Notes under the pieces: generated by a model | Told to the model about the DNA's origin: nothing | What the model saw: only the letters and a program-made list of their open reading frames with translations | Database searches by the model: none | Shown: positions 1-10,177 of the stretch, piece after piece | Position numbering within the stretch: the first letter of the stretch is position 1 | How the letters are laid out: each line of letters starts with the position of its first letter | Origin: Synechococcus sp. AG-679-B05 | Lineage (GTDB): Bacteria > Cyanobacteriota > Cyanobacteriia > PCC-6307 > Cyanobiaceae | Direction of reading: 5' to 3' | Assembly: GCA_003210795.1 (NCBI GenBank) | Contig: QCUJ01000004.1 | Span: 1-64,000, forward strand | Length of the DNA stretch: 64,000 nt | Translations under genes and position numbers: made by a program

Positions 1-641
1 CTCAGATGAGCCTGCCAGCGTTGCGCAATCGGTTGCAGTCGCTGCAGGGCCCTTTGACGACGTCGGTGGATTCGCGTGCTTACCAGAGCCATCTGCACGT
101 CGAAGGCATCCAGCAGGGCATCCCGCTCGCCCATGGAGCTGCGGGCGGTCTGCCGCCAGAGTTGACCTCGCTGGCGCAACAATCGGTTGAAACGACTGAC
201 CAGGTCGGCATAAACCGGCTCGAGTTGAAGCACCACACGATCCAGCCAGGATCGACGCAGTGAGGGCTCGCCCCGTACCAACTCCAGATCCAGGGCACTG
301 AACCCAATGCAGCGTAGCGGCCCAATTAGATCCAGCTGGCGCTCAAGGGTCTTCCCGTTACGGCGGGCCTGGCGCCCACCGGAGCGTCGCAGTTCCAGTT
401 CGATTCGGTCCCCATCATCCAGTCCGGCTCTCAGCAGTGCACGGGGCTCGTCCCATTGGATGAGATCGCGATCCTGACTGCAGCGGTGGGAGCGCAGGCT
501 GCCCAAGATCTCAACGGCCTCCAGCAGGTTGGATTTGCCGATGCCGTTCGGTCCAATGACGAGCAGGCGTGGTTGCTCCAGCTCCACCACAAGCTGGTTG
601 TGGTTTCTAAACCCCTGCAGCTGAAGCGTCTGGAGCCGGAT
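1..641 (-). CDS. recF: DNA replication/repair protein RecF (3' end outside window)
   Basis: This SMC-like ATPase helps load RecA at gaps in DNA. Translating the minus strand gives an N-terminus with QGFRNH, then a Walker A loop [13 protein letters not shown] and GSLRSHR, all typical of RecF. The C-terminal part, including Walker B, lies beyond the window edge. The frame is open up to a TGA at 708-710, but no ATG, GTG or TTG occurs in frame between that stop and the conserved N-terminus; ATC at 639-641 or 675-677 are the only near-cognate candidates, and an AGGAGG lies at 698-703. The end given is therefore the start of recognisable homology, not a proven start codon. Confidence 0.85.
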   Translation of the reverse strand, partial: MRLQTLQLQGFRNHNQLVVELEQPRLLVIGPNGIGKSNLLEAVEILGSLRSHRCSQDRDLIQWDEPRALLRAGLDDGDRIELELRRSGGRQARRNGKTLERQLDLIGPLRCIGFSALDLELVRGEPSLRRSWLDRVVLQLEPVYADLVSRFNRLLRQRGQLWRQTARSSMGERDALLDAFDVQMALVSTRIHRRRQRALQRLQPIAQRWQAHL

Positions 642-727
642 GGGTCGTTGTGCGGTGTGTGGGTAAGGTACAGAGATCGGGTCGACCTGTCGGGAGACCT
701 CCTGCTGTCACTTCCAAGTGCACCAGT

Positions 728-801
728 GGGCATGTAGCTCAGTTGGATAGAGCATCAGATTCCGGTTCTGAGGGTCGGGGGTTCGAGTCCCTCCATGCTC
801 G
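728..801 (+). tRNA. tRNA-Arg (CCG)
   Basis: A full cloverleaf can be drawn. The acceptor stem GGGCATG pairs with CATGCTC, a GCTC/GAGC D-stem follows, the anticodon stem TCAGA/TCTGA encloses loop TTCCGGT with anticodon CCG, and the T-arm carries GGTTCGAGTCC. No CCA is encoded. It sits head-to-head with recF, whose leader it nearly abuts. Confidence 0.95.
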
Positions 802-809
802 TGATCAGT

Positions 810-1277
810 TCAATCTGAGGTTGATTTCAACCTCAGGCCCATGGCCCGGATGCCATTGGGATCAATGATGAATCCCTGTTGCTTCAGTTTGCTGACGGCG
901 ATCTCCGGTGCCGAAACCGAGAGGCTGCAGCCCGGCAGGTCACGGCGCAGGATATGCAGGGCGCGATGGACCAAGACAGCCAGCAGCTGACCCTGATCAG
1001 GACCTGGACGGGCGGCAAGATTCCAGAGATTGGCATTGAGTGCGAGGTCACTCGTCGCGCGAACAAATCCGATCAGCTCACCGGTTGCAGTGTCGATCAG
1101 GCTGATTTGCCAGAGACTTCGTTCAAAGGCACGGAGCCAGAGCTCCTCCGGGTGGGTGGATTCGCCGCATGAAGCGAGCAATGCATTGAGTGCGACAGGT
1201 GAAGGCAGCTTCTCGGTCTCGAGCCGACACCCCTCCGGCAGCTGTGGAATTTTGGTCTGCTGAAGAAAGGGAAGCAA
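810..1277 (-). CDS. GNAT-family N-acetyltransferase-like protein
   Basis: A 155-residue protein with a GNAT-like layout: a strand pair around ISLIDTATGELIGFVRATSD, then an AARPGPDQGQLLAVLVHRAL stretch that resembles the acetyl-CoA binding loop (Q/R-x-x-G-x-G/A) and following helix, and a C-terminal strand with KLKQQGFI. The acceptor is unknown. It starts six bases after the ppc stop and is probably the last gene of the trpE-gshA-ppc unit. Its last codons lie inside a perfect 10-bp inverted repeat (815-836). Confidence 0.6.
   Translation of the reverse strand: MLPFLQQTKIPQLPEGCRLETEKLPSPVALNALLASCGESTHPEELWLRAFERSLWQISLIDTATGELIGFVRATSDLALNANLWNLAARPGPDQGQLLAVLVHRALHILRRDLPGCSLSVSAPEIAVSKLKQQGFIIDPNGIRAMGLRLKSTSD
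815..836. repeat. Perfect 10-bp inverted repeat at 3' end of the GNAT gene
   Basis: CTGAGGTTGA and TCAACCTCAG are separated by two bases. The hairpin overlaps the last codons of the minus-strand acetyltransferase and lies 14 bases after tRNA-Arg. It has no long T tract, so it may be a weak or processing-type terminator for either strand. Confidence 0.5.
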
Positions 1278-1282
1278 GGGGA

Positions 1283-4200
1283 TCAGCCGGTGTTGCGCAT
1301 GCCGGCAGCGATGCCATTGAGGGTAAGCAGCGCTCCCCGCAACAGTTCGCTTCGGCTGTAGGTCCTTCTGTCTTCTGGCACACCCGGTGATTCGCTCATG
1401 GGCGGTTGCCGGTTCTGATCGCGCAGGCGACGCAGCAGGGCGACCTGCAGGAAACCAAGGGGAACGATCGTGCGATTGCGCAGATCAACCGAAAGTTGCA
1501 GATTCTGGTCCGCCCCCAGCAGACGTTCCTGGCCAGTGATGGCAAGCACCAGCTTGAGGGTGCGGTCGTACTCGTCGGCGATCACTTGGAAGATCGCTTC
1601 GAAAGCTTCGCGCTGCTCGGTTTTGCCGAGGCTTTTTACGTAGTGATGAGCGAGGTCAAGGTCCACCTTCGACAGGGTCATCTCCACCTTCGAGATCAGC
1701 ATCCGGAAGAAGGGCCATCGCTGGTGCAGCCGGCGGAGCAGATCGAGTTGTTCGGGTTCGGAATCGACCTCCGCGGCCAGGGCGGTGCCGACGCCGAACC
1801 AACTGGGAAGGAGAAACCGGCTTTGGGTCCAGCCGAAAACCCATGGAATGGCCCGAAGGCTGGAGAGGTCTCTTGCGCCGGTCTTTCGGCGAGCAGGGCG
1901 GCTGGAGATCTGCAGTTTGCTGATCTCCTCGATCGGGGTGACTTGCTGGAAGAAGGCAACCAGGTCTGGGTTGTCATGCCCCAGTGCGCGGTAGTGCTCA
2001 CGCGAACGGGTCGCCACGCGGGTCATCAGCTGGTTCCAGCTGGGGGTGGCATCCAGTTGGTTGGTCACCAGGCTGTTCTGCACCACAGCGGTGGTGACCG
2101 TTTCCAGGTTGTAGAGCGCCAGCTCAGGCAGGCTGTACTTCGAGGCCAGCACCTCGCCCTGTTCGGTGATCTTGATCCGACCCTGAAGGGTGCCGCTCGG
2201 TTGGGCCAGGATCGCCTGATAAGCAGGCCCTCCACCGCGACTCACTGATCCACCGCGGCCATGGAAAAGCCGCAGGGCGACGCTGTGACTGCTGGCCAAT
2301 TCCTGAAGCGCGATCTGGGCTTGATGGATTTCCCAGTTGCTAGAGAGAAAACCTGAGTCCTTGTTGCTGTCCGAGTAGCCCAGCATCAGCTCCTGCAAGG
2401 GCTGGTGTTGGTTGCCTACTACTGGCAAAAGCTTGCGATACAGCTCCGTTTCAAACAGGCCCTTCATCACCTCCGGTGCCCTCTGCAGGTCCTCGACGGT
2501 TTCAAACAGTGGAACAACAAGCAGTGAAGCCGTCCCCGCCTGGGGTTCCGCCAGGCCGGTCTCCTTCGCGAGCAGCATCACCTCCAGCAGGTCGGAGGCG
2601 GTGTGGCTCATGGAAATCACATAGGAGTGGCAGATCCGCTGACCGAATTCCTCCTGGAGGCGGTGCAGCATCCTGAACACAGCGAAGGTCTCGGCTGTGC
2701 TTTCCGACCATTCCATCGCAGCCGGAATGAGTGGTCGGCGCGTCTGCAACTCCTGCAGCAGCCATGCCACCCGCTCAGACTCCTCCATCGCGTTGTAGCG
2801 GCATGGAAGCTGGATGTAGCCAGTCAGCTCATCGATCGCGTCGCTGTGACGAGTGCTCTCCTGGCGGATGTCGAGCGTGGCCAGCGAGAACCCAAAGATG
2901 TGAACCTGATGCAGGAGGGTGTCGAGCTGCTCACAGCTCAATTCGGTGCTGACGAGGCTGTTACGGATCAGTTCGAGATCACTGCGGAACTGAGCAATTT
3001 CGGTGTAGTGAAGAGCTTCTTGGCCGTGCAGACCGTCCTGAACTGACCCATTGCTGAGGTCCTTCGGTGCCTGCCAGCCCGCCTCCGCCATTTGGTTGTT
3101 GCGGGCCAGGGTGCGTTGGAGGCGTTCCAGGATGTAGCTGAGCTTCAGCCGGTAAGGCTCCAGTCGATACCGCGCAGCACGCTGTTCGTAGATCTCCGGA
3201 AACCGCAACCGGTCCATTTCCAGAGATTCCAGCAGCGCAGGAGAAACCTGACTCCATTGCATGGAAATGCTCAGCTGGTTGCGCAGCGCCTGAACGGAAC
3301 TGATGTACAGCTCCAGCATCAGTTGGCGTTGATAACAGGCTGTCCGCCAGGTGATAGCTGGCGTGACCGAAGGATTTCCGTCTCGATCGGAACCCACCCA
3401 GGATCCGAAGGTGCAAAACGACGCCTGGGGGAATTGAACGTCTGGGTAGTGGCGTTGAAGTGCGGATGTCAGGCGCCGCCGCAGTTGCGGCATGGCGTCA
3501 AACAGCACCTGCTGGAAGTAGTGGAGGGTTGAATCAACTTCATCCAGAACGGTGGGTTTGAACTGGTGCAGCTCATCAGTGCGCCACCACAACTGGATCT
3601 CCTCTTCCAGCTGACGACGAAGATCATCTTCGTCAAAGCGGGTCAGCGGTGCATCGGACTGCAACCTCTTCAGCAGGTTGGCCACCCGCCGTTGCTTATG
3701 ACGAACGGTATGTCGAACGATCTCGGTGGGATGGGCGGTGAAGACCAGTCGAATGTCCAGCTCCCGCAACAGTGTCTCCACCTGCGCGGGTGGAACATTC
3801 ATCCGTCGCAGCCGCTCGAACACCGCGCCGAATGTCGCCGGGTCGGTCTGGCTGGCGAGAGGCGGTGCGAAGGGATCGAAGGGGTCCGATTTGACGTCGT
3901 TCTGGCCGGGACCCGGCTGAAGACTGTCGAGATAGCTGTCTTCCTCGATGCGCTGCTCGAGGATGTTGATCAACTGGAAGTACAGCGAGAACGCCCGGGC
4001 CGCGGCGATCGCCTCTGAGAGATCCATGGTGCGGATCAGCTCGACGATGGCCTCACTGCTGCTTTCACCGTCGCGGCCTTCCAAGGCCACTGGATCGCAG
4101 AGTTGCTTCAACCGGAGCAACCTTTCGCTCTGCTCAGGAGGACACTCACTGCGCAGAACCGTTTGCCAGAGGTCTTCGACCAGTTTCAGCCGGTGTTGAA

Positions 4201-4315
4201 GCAGACGACTGGCTCCCGGGCCGCCACCATTGACCCTGGGCTGTTCGCCTGCGGGGGCATTGGCGGTGGACTGGGGCATTGACGCTCCGCTTGTCTCGTC
4301 GTTACCCATGATCAT
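1283..4315 (-). CDS. ppc: Phosphoenolpyruvate carboxylase
   Basis: Carboxylates PEP to oxaloacetate to refill the TCA cycle; a cytosolic tetramer in this family. At 1010 residues it is full length. Visible signatures are [10 protein letters not shown] (catalytic His), [30 protein letters not shown] and the C-terminal MRNTG that closes the active site. The ATG overlaps the gshA stop by four bases (ATGA), which implies coupling; an internal ATG two codons on (4309) is an alternative start. Confidence 0.97.
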   Translation of the reverse strand: MIMGNDETSGASMPQSTANAPAGEQPRVNGGGPGASRLLQHRLKLVEDLWQTVLRSECPPEQSERLLRLKQLCDPVALEGRDGESSSEAIVELIRTMDLSEAIAAARAFSLYFQLINILEQRIEEDSYLDSLQPGPGQNDVKSDPFDPFAPPLASQTDPATFGAVFERLRRMNVPPAQVETLLRELDIRLVFTAHPTEIVRHTVRHKQRRVANLLKRLQSDAPLTRFDEDDLRRQLEEEIQLWWRTDELHQFKPTVLDEVDSTLHYFQQVLFDAMPQLRRRLTSALQRHYPDVQFPQASFCTFGSWVGSDRDGNPSVTPAITWRTACYQRQLMLELYISSVQALRNQLSISMQWSQVSPALLESLEMDRLRFPEIYEQRAARYRLEPYRLKLSYILERLQRTLARNNQMAEAGWQAPKDLSNGSVQDGLHGQEALHYTEIAQFRSDLELIRNSLVSTELSCEQLDTLLHQVHIFGFSLATLDIRQESTRHSDAIDELTGYIQLPCRYNAMEESERVAWLLQELQTRRPLIPAAMEWSESTAETFAVFRMLHRLQEEFGQRICHSYVISMSHTASDLLEVMLLAKETGLAEPQAGTASLLVVPLFETVEDLQRAPEVMKGLFETELYRKLLPVVGNQHQPLQELMLGYSDSNKDSGFLSSNWEIHQAQIALQELASSHSVALRLFHGRGGSVSRGGGPAYQAILAQPSGTLQGRIKITEQGEVLASKYSLPELALYNLETVTTAVVQNSLVTNQLDATPSWNQLMTRVATRSREHYRALGHDNPDLVAFFQQVTPIEEISKLQISSRPARRKTGARDLSSLRAIPWVFGWTQSRFLLPSWFGVGTALAAEVDSEPEQLDLLRRLHQRWPFFRMLISKVEMTLSKVDLDLAHHYVKSLGKTEQREAFEAIFQVIADEYDRTLKLVLAITGQERLLGADQNLQLSVDLRNRTIVPLGFLQVALLRRLRDQNRQPPMSESPGVPEDRRTYSRSELLRGALLTLNGIAAGMRNTG

Positions 4316-5454
4316 CCCAAAGCACCGCTCATGGGAGTGGACCGCTGCTCCTGGTCGCTCATGGTCAAGCTGCCCTGCTGCAGCAGGGCACGGATGCTCG
4401 TGCCGGTTTCGACGGCATGGATCCAGCGCATGGCCTGATTGCCGTTGCGGAGGAGGTCGTCCATGGGACGGAGCTGACTGAGCAGGTTGTGTTGTTGGGC
4501 CAGAGGTGAAATTTGATCGAGCAACTCCTCGATCCAGGCACGACAGGTCACGGAGGAGCCGTCTTGCCAGCGGTGCAGCGTGGCATCGAGGCTTTGATGT
4601 GCGGCGGCGGCATCGTTGGCATCCGCCATCGTTGCCAGCTCTTCGGCTGTGAGCCGGCTGGAGCGGATGGGATCCAGCTGTTGCGGTGCATCACGCAGCT
4701 GCAGCAGTCGCAGTTCCAGCAGTGCCGTGATTGCGATCAGTTCCGCGGGGTCGGTCACCAGGTCACAGATGCGCAGTTCCAGGCGGTTGAGGTCGTAGGG
4801 CCGGCGCGGTCCGTTCGGTCTGACCGAGGTCCAGAGGTGACGTTCATTTCGCATCAGTCCATCCGCCAGTTGCTCTTCCACCCAGCGGATGTAATGGCTG
4901 TGGTTCAGGAACAGGGGAACCTTCTCAGGGGTCAGGGGGAATTGCCTCCACCGCTGGGAGTGTTGACCCGTGACCTCGTCATCCAGAAAAGGAGAACTGG
5001 CACTGAGCGCCAGGAGCAGTGCTGCTTCGCAGCGCACAAGGCGAACAGCAGCGAACAGCCACTCGGGATCCGTTATGCCGAGGTTGATGTGGATGCTGGC
5101 GGTGACAACCCTCGTGCCGTAGCTCTGCTCGATTAAGTCGTGATAAGGATTGGTGGGGTCCGAACGTTCGAATTGACGGGTGTCTCCACGACTAAGTGTG
5201 CTCCCTGGAAGCAGGGTGAGGTTGCGTTGCTGCAACCAGTCGCGCAGGCGGCGACGGGGTTGCAGCAGCAGTTCCGGTAACTCGGCATAGGAGCTGGTCG
5301 GAGCGGTGATGTACTCGAGATTGCGATGGTCCGGCTCGGTGACGAAGTCGGGAAGTTCCTGCGCAACCTCCGCGGCAACGCCGACATGGGAGCCGTCATC
5401 GCGTCCGGTGAACAGTTCAACTTCGAAACCTTTGAGCAGCAGCGGGGTGCTCAT
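4312..5454 (-). CDS. gshA: Glutamate-cysteine ligase, cyanobacterial type
   Basis: Joins glutamate and cysteine, the first step of glutathione synthesis. The 380-residue length and N-terminal [19 protein letters not shown] match the cyanobacterial GshA group. Conserved stretches include the ASIHINLGI strand and [10 protein letters not shown], which in this family help bind metal and substrate. Overlaps of four bases with both trpE upstream and ppc downstream place it in a coupled operon. Confidence 0.88.
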   Translation of the reverse strand: MSTPLLLKGFEVELFTGRDDGSHVGVAAEVAQELPDFVTEPDHRNLEYITAPTSSYAELPELLLQPRRRLRDWLQQRNLTLLPGSTLSRGDTRQFERSDPTNPYHDLIEQSYGTRVVTASIHINLGITDPEWLFAAVRLVRCEAALLLALSASSPFLDDEVTGQHSQRWRQFPLTPEKVPLFLNHSHYIRWVEEQLADGLMRNERHLWTSVRPNGPRRPYDLNRLELRICDLVTDPAELIAITALLELRLLQLRDAPQQLDPIRSSRLTAEELATMADANDAAAAHQSLDATLHRWQDGSSVTCRAWIEELLDQISPLAQQHNLLSQLRPMDDLLRNGNQAMRWIHAVETGTSIRALLQQGSLTMSDQEQRSTPMSGALG

Positions 5455-6971
5455 GAATCGGAGGCGTTCAGGCAGGCCAGGGCCGTGAGCATGCCTTTGG
5501 CTTTGTTCAAAGTCTCCTCAAATTCAGCTGTTGGTTTGGAATCTGCCACTACACCTGCTCCGGCCTGCACTTTCACGCGGCAGCCACCTGCACCATCGGG
5601 CTGCACCACCATGGTCCGAATCGTGATGGCTGTGTTAAGAGCACCGCCAAGGTCCACCGAGCCGTACACCCCGGAGTATGGGCCCCGGGCATCGGGCTCC
5701 AGTTCATGGATGAGCTGCATGGCCCGTATTTTTGGCGCTCCGCTAACAGTGCCTGCCGGGAATGAAGCCATCAGCAGGTCCCAAACGTCGTGATCCGGCG
5801 TCAGCCGACCTTCTACCTGGCTAACGATGTGCATGACGTGGGAATACCGTTCGATCACCATCAGATCCTTCACGGAGACGCTGCCCGGCTGGCAGACGCG
5901 GCCCAGGTCGTTGCGGCCAAGATCCACCAGCATGACGTGCTCTGCGCGTTCCTTCGGATCCGCCAGAAGATCGGCCTCCAGCTCGCGATCCTCCAGCGGT
6001 GATCGTCCGCGGGGACGGGTGCCGGCAATCGGTCTCAGCCCGGCATGAACGCCATCGGCAGCTGGTTCCGCCTGCACCATCACCTCCGGACTTGATCCAA
6101 TCAGCTGCCAGTCGCCGAAATCGAAAAAAGCCATATACGGCGATGGATTCACCATCCGCAGACTGCGATACAGCTCCAGTGGTGTCTGCCGGACCTTAGT
6201 TTCCAGGCGCTGGCTGATCACCAACTGGAAAACATCACCGGCGGAGATGCGTTCCTTCGCTGTGAGAACCGCCTGCTCGAATTCATCTTGGCTGCGGTTG
6301 CTGCTCACCTCAGGAAGAATCTTGGCCGATCCATCCCATCGGAGCGGATCCACCGGTGGCAGCGGTGCATTCATCCTGTCTCTCAGCGACTGGATGCGAT
6401 TCAGTGCCACATCCCAGGCTTCATCCTCGTCGCGGCTGTCCGACAAATCGGCATAGGCAACAGCGGTAATCTGTCGTTTCACCTGATCGAAAATCAGGAT
6501 CGCGTCCATCAGCATCCAGATTCCATCCGGAGGATCAGCCGCCGTGCGGGGATGCACTGGAACCGTGGGTTCGATCCACTGGATTAGTTCATAGCCCCAC
6601 ATTCCGTAGAGCTGGCCAAGAGGTGGCAGGCCAGGCAGGCTGACGCAGTTGTATGGAGCCAGGCAGCGCCGGAGGCTTTCAAAGGGGTTGCCCTTCAGGG
6701 AGTCCTCACGACCATCTCGCCATCGGCGTTGGAGCAAGTCCCCACGGGCGCTTGCAGTCCACAGGGGGTCGCAGGCAATCACGCTCCATCTACCGAGGGT
6801 TTCCCCTCCTTCAACAGATTCAAGAAGGACGCCAGGTGGATGACCTGATCCAGCCTTGATCCAGGCGGTTAGAGGTGTCTCAAGATCCGCTGGCCAGCTC
6901 TGGGCCAGCGGTATCAGGTTGGCGCCAGAGGCTGCGGCCTTGTGAAAGGTGGCGCGATCAGGGCTGAACAT
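5451..6971 (-). CDS. trpE: Anthranilate synthase component I
   Basis: Converts chorismate to anthranilate in tryptophan synthesis, with a separate glutamine amidotransferase (TrpG) not seen in this window. The chorismate-binding half carries PIAGTRPRGRSPLEDRE, LVDLGRNDLGRV and FPAGTVSGAPKIRAMQ. The open frame extends upstream to 7070, but that would run into psaD; the ATG at 6971 (MFSPDRATF, 506 residues) leaves a 37-base gap after the psaD stop and is preferred. Confidence 0.92.
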   Translation of the reverse strand: MFSPDRATFHKAAASGANLIPLAQSWPADLETPLTAWIKAGSGHPPGVLLESVEGGETLGRWSVIACDPLWTASARGDLLQRRWRDGREDSLKGNPFESLRRCLAPYNCVSLPGLPPLGQLYGMWGYELIQWIEPTVPVHPRTAADPPDGIWMLMDAILIFDQVKRQITAVAYADLSDSRDEDEAWDVALNRIQSLRDRMNAPLPPVDPLRWDGSAKILPEVSSNRSQDEFEQAVLTAKERISAGDVFQLVISQRLETKVRQTPLELYRSLRMVNPSPYMAFFDFGDWQLIGSSPEVMVQAEPAADGVHAGLRPIAGTRPRGRSPLEDRELEADLLADPKERAEHVMLVDLGRNDLGRVCQPGSVSVKDLMVIERYSHVMHIVSQVEGRLTPDHDVWDLLMASFPAGTVSGAPKIRAMQLIHELEPDARGPYSGVYGSVDLGGALNTAITIRTMVVQPDGAGGCRVKVQAGAGVVADSKPTAEFEETLNKAKGMLTALACLNASDS

Positions 6972-7008
6972 GCGTTCATTTTGCAGCCCCGATGGACTCC
7001 CGGTGGAA

Positions 7009-7440
7009 TCAGGTGTCGAAGGTGTTCCGACCGCTGAACTTGATGTTGGCGGGGTTTGTGTTCTGGCCAATCCGGCGGGGGTTATGACCCACCATCGGGC
7101 GACCTTCGTTCACCTTCTCGGGGAACACACCATCTTTTGGATGCAGGAATTCAGTGTCACCACCGGGGAAGATGCGGTAAATCTTGAAATCTTCCATGCG
7201 GGGCTTGAACTTGGTCCGGAGCTGGGTGCCGAGAGCAAGGCATTGCTCTTTCCGCGCGAAATACATGATGTTTTCGCCGGCATTCATCATCGCGGCACCG
7301 CCAGTTGGCAGCTCAAAGGCTTGTTCGCTTTTGCTGGTCCAGGTGATCGCGTATTTCTCTTCAGTTTCGGCGGAGTTAAGAAGCCCCCCCGTGCTTGCAA
7401 TGAACTGAGGAAGCTGACCGTTCAGAGTCGAAGCTGTCAT
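7009..7440 (-). CDS. psaD: Photosystem I subunit II (ferredoxin-docking)
   Basis: Stromal PSI subunit that stabilises PsaC and docks ferredoxin. The 143-residue protein starting [13 protein letters not shown] contains the family core: [34 protein letters not shown] and the basic segment [13 protein letters not shown], followed by [10 protein letters not shown] and HNPRRIGQN. The open frame continues 28 codons upstream, but that stretch has no PsaD similarity, so the inner ATG is chosen. Confidence 0.97.
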   Translation of the reverse strand: MTASTLNGQLPQFIASTGGLLNSAETEEKYAITWTSKSEQAFELPTGGAAMMNAGENIMYFARKEQCLALGTQLRTKFKPRMEDFKIYRIFPGGDTEFLHPKDGVFPEKVNEGRPMVGHNPRRIGQNTNPANIKFSGRNTFDT

Positions 7441-7553
7441 GGCGCAGAACGCAAGACGGACGGTTATGACTGGAAAGTAGCACCGTGCATGCGCACCAAA
7501 GCCATCTGCGAAAGCATCCTTCACACCCTTGAATAAATCTGCTTCGTCAGCGG

Positions 7554-8939
7554 TCAGGTAGGGGCTGATGCCACCGGGAAAAAGACTGTCAGGTCTCTCT
7601 TCCGTCGAGCCTGGTAGCGCCCGCCGAGGCTCGCCATCAATTGCCGAGTGGCGTCCTGGCTGAGCTGGAGGCTGCCGGTGGTGGGATCCCAGCTCAGCAC
7701 AGTTCCCACCTGCTCCCTGTCGGCCTGTTCAGCGTCTACAAATTCAGTGTCGAGCGGATCCAGCTCTGCATCGTCCTCATCTGCAGAGCTGGAGGACTGA
7801 GATCGCACCTGGAGTTGAAGCTTGAGCCTCGCTCCAGCTGGCTGGAGCAGCAGCAGCAGCCTTGATCCCGGCGGAAGTCCGCGACTGACGCGATCAATCA
7901 GACCCCACAACATCGGTTCAAGACGCCGAGCATCGCTCAGAATCTCCGGCAGATCGTTTTCAATCCCCAGCTGCAGGGCCACTTCCCGACGGTCGAGTTG
8001 TTCACGCCATCCAGGTTCAAGGGTCTGAAGGATTGCGCCCAGGTCGGTACGGGCCAGCTGCATCTCGGATGGTTTCCGTTGCAGTTCAGCGGCCTGGAAG
8101 ATCAGCCCGAAGCGATCGATCTGTTCGCTGCACTCCGCATCGATCTGCTGAAGGCGGTTCTCGACCACCGAGGGCAGATCCTTCCGTCGCAGCAGAGAAC
8201 GGATCAGTGTGCGGATGGTGGCCAGTGGCGTTCGCACCTCATGGGTCATGGCTTCGAGCAGGCTCAGGTCATGGCTCGGTGTCTGCTGCGCATTCGAGTT
8301 GTCTGGTGCCGACTGCAAGGTCAGGCTCGGGGCCGACTCCGTCAGTTTCTCGGCTAAGCGTGGCCAAAAGCATCGGTCGAAGTCCGGATCATTCCGCAAA
8401 GTCCCAAGTCCGTTGAGTTGGTCACGCAGTTGATCGGCCAGGGCCGTTTTAGTCCCCTTGAAGCGTTCCCCGACCATCGTCAAGGCGTCGCTCAGGCTTT
8501 CAGCGTCGCAACGCATCAACAACTGTCGTTCGCCGGGTTTGCCATTGATGGCAAGGGCCAGCTGCAACTCGGGTGTGATCACCAGCAGCACTGGGTCGTC
8601 ACCGTCCCGAGGTTCAAGTGCCAAGCGGCAAAAGCCAGCGTTCTCCGAGGCAGTACGACCACTGCCCGGTAATGCGGCATGGAGCGGGCTCAGCCTTTCA
8701 AGACTTTCCGGCGCCCAGACCCAACCCTTCAGTTGACGCAGCAGGTCGGGTTCATACAGCGCCGGCAACGGAGCGGCCATCCAGAGCCCCGTTTGCACCT
8801 GCCGTTCCATCAGTGCCTCTTGAATCACCTCCAGCGCTCCCCACCACAGGCGTCGGACGCCGGCCTCATCGCAGTGTCCCGGTGTGATGTCGCGGGCCAG
8901 GCGCTGACGCAGGCCCAACAAGCTGGTGTCGTTCACCAT
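7554..8939 (-). CDS. Sensor histidine kinase-like protein with degenerate ATPase domain
   Basis: 461 residues starting MVNDTSLLG, with the ATG overlapping the rodA stop by seven bases. The N-terminal half (about 1-230) is a sensor region of no recognised type and shows no obvious membrane segment. A dimerisation/phosphoacceptor helix follows with [15 protein letters not shown] (H-box). The C-terminal domain, where an HATPase fold is expected, lacks a clear N-box asparagine ([12 protein letters not shown]) and the DxGxG and GxGLG loops; only the tail ([12 protein letters not shown]) is kinase-like. Histidine-kinase ancestry is secure, but whether it binds ATP is doubtful. No response regulator lies next to it. 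Confidence 0.75.
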   Translation of the reverse strand: MVNDTSLLGLRQRLARDITPGHCDEAGVRRLWWGALEVIQEALMERQVQTGLWMAAPLPALYEPDLLRQLKGWVWAPESLERLSPLHAALPGSGRTASENAGFCRLALEPRDGDDPVLLVITPELQLALAINGKPGERQLLMRCDAESLSDALTMVGERFKGTKTALADQLRDQLNGLGTLRNDPDFDRCFWPRLAEKLTESAPSLTLQSAPDNSNAQQTPSHDLSLLEAMTHEVRTPLATIRTLIRSLLRRKDLPSVVENRLQQIDAECSEQIDRFGLIFQAAELQRKPSEMQLARTDLGAILQTLEPGWREQLDRREVALQLGIENDLPEILSDARRLEPMLWGLIDRVSRGLPPGSRLLLLLQPAGARLKLQLQVRSQSSSSADEDDAELDPLDTEFVDAEQADREQVGTVLSWDPTTGSLQLSQDATRQLMASLGGRYQARRKRDLTVFFPVASAPT

Positions 8940-10177
8940 TGACCGGGGAGCCCTCGGCGACTCCGACGAACCACCGACAAGCACAGACCCAGGCAGAGAA
9001 AATTCACGACCATGGCGGACCTTCCATAGCTGAGGAACGGCAGAGGGATTCCGGTGATCGGGCCCAGTCCAATGGTCATGAAGATGTTCACCACGACTTG
9101 GAACATCAGCATGGTGCCAATGCCCACAACCACCAGCGACTCGAAGTCGCTGCGGGCGTTGCGTGCAATTTGCAACAGCCTCCCCATCAGCAGAGCGAAG
9201 CCCAGCACCACCAGCAGGCAACCGATGAATCCTGTTTCTTCTCCCAGGGCACTGAAGATGAAATCGGTGTGCTGTTCAGGAATGAAACGCAGTTTGGTCA
9301 GCTGCCCCTGCAGCAAACCGGTTCCAAACAAACCGCCTGCCCCGATTCCGACGGTGCTCTGAAGCAGGTGGTAGCCCCCCCCCAGAGGGTCCTGTGATGG
9401 ATCCAGGAAAAGCACTAGACGATCCCGCTGGTAATCCTTCAGCCCGTTCAACCAGAGCCAGGGGGTGATTACAGCCATCAGACCGTGGATCGCCAGGGTG
9501 ATGCTGGCGGCGAGCCGCTTCCAGGGCAGAGCTCTGTAGGCCAGCACAGCCATCATCGGCATCCAGATGCCCAGAGCCCAGGGCAGCAGGCCCGAGATCA
9601 GTGCCGTTGCCAGGGGTGACAGCAGCAACACGACCCATTCAAAGGGCATGCCCGACCAATACAGCATCGTCAGCATCAGGGCCCCGAACACCAGTGAGGT
9701 CCCCAGGTCGGGCTGGATGAAAACCAGCAGCCAGGGGATGGCGATCACGCCGAGAGGGCGAAGCAGATCCACGGGGCGTTCCACCGGATGGCGGGACAGA
9801 ACCGCAGCCACCAGCAAAATTGCTGCGATCTTGGCGAATTCAGAAGGCTGCACATGGAGTGGTCCGATGCTGATCCAGCGCTGAGCTCCCAGGGCGGTGG
9901 TTCCGATCAGCCGCACGGCGATCAGGCTGATCACGGTGGCGCCGTAGATCGGAATGAGCAGAGGCCGTAACCGCTGCAGCGGGAGACGCTCGAGACCAAG
10001 GGCAAGCACGACCCCCACCGCGGCGGTGATCCAGTGGTGATACCAATCGGCGTAGTCGGCCTGGCGCTGGGTGCTGGCGATCAGCAGTCCCGCAAGCCCC
10101 ACCATGGCCAGCGGTACTCCCAGGAGAATCCAGTCTCTCGGAGTTTGCTGTCGACCGGGTTGGGCACGCATCGTCAC
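8933..10177 (-). CDS. rodA: SEDS-family peptidoglycan glycosyltransferase RodA
   Basis: Integral membrane glycosyltransferase that polymerises lipid II during side-wall growth. 414 residues with about ten hydrophobic segments. Diagnostic SEDS stretches are GPLHVQPSEFAKIA, FIQPDLGTSLVF, GLLQGQLTKLRFIPEQHTDFI split over residues near 285-305, ALGEETGF and GIPLPFLSYGRS. RodA is preferred over FtsW because of FGTGLLQGQLTKLRF and the non-division context. It overlaps mrp upstream by four bases and the kinase-like gene downstream by seven. Confidence 0.9.
   Translation of the reverse strand: MTMRAQPGRQQTPRDWILLGVPLAMVGLAGLLIASTQRQADYADWYHHWITAAVGVVLALGLERLPLQRLRPLLIPIYGATVISLIAVRLIGTTALGAQRWISIGPLHVQPSEFAKIAAILLVAAVLSRHPVERPVDLLRPLGVIAIPWLLVFIQPDLGTSLVFGALMLTMLYWSGMPFEWVVLLLSPLATALISGLLPWALGIWMPMMAVLAYRALPWKRLAASITLAIHGLMAVITPWLWLNGLKDYQRDRLVLFLDPSQDPLGGGYHLLQSTVGIGAGGLFGTGLLQGQLTKLRFIPEQHTDFIFSALGEETGFIGCLLVVLGFALLMGRLLQIARNARSDFESLVVVGIGTMLMFQVVVNIFMTIGLGPITGIPLPFLSYGRSAMVVNFLCLGLCLSVVRRSRRGLPGQW

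Noticed and set aside
431-733. Minus-strand frame with ATG at 733, considered as an alternative start for recF
   Set aside because: It is in a different frame from the RecF homology and would need an indel to join; no RecF-like residues occur in it.
1406-2248. Long plus-strand open frame opposite ppc
   Set aside because: It is antisense to a fully conserved ppc; codon pattern and protein look like a shadow of the GC-rich gene.
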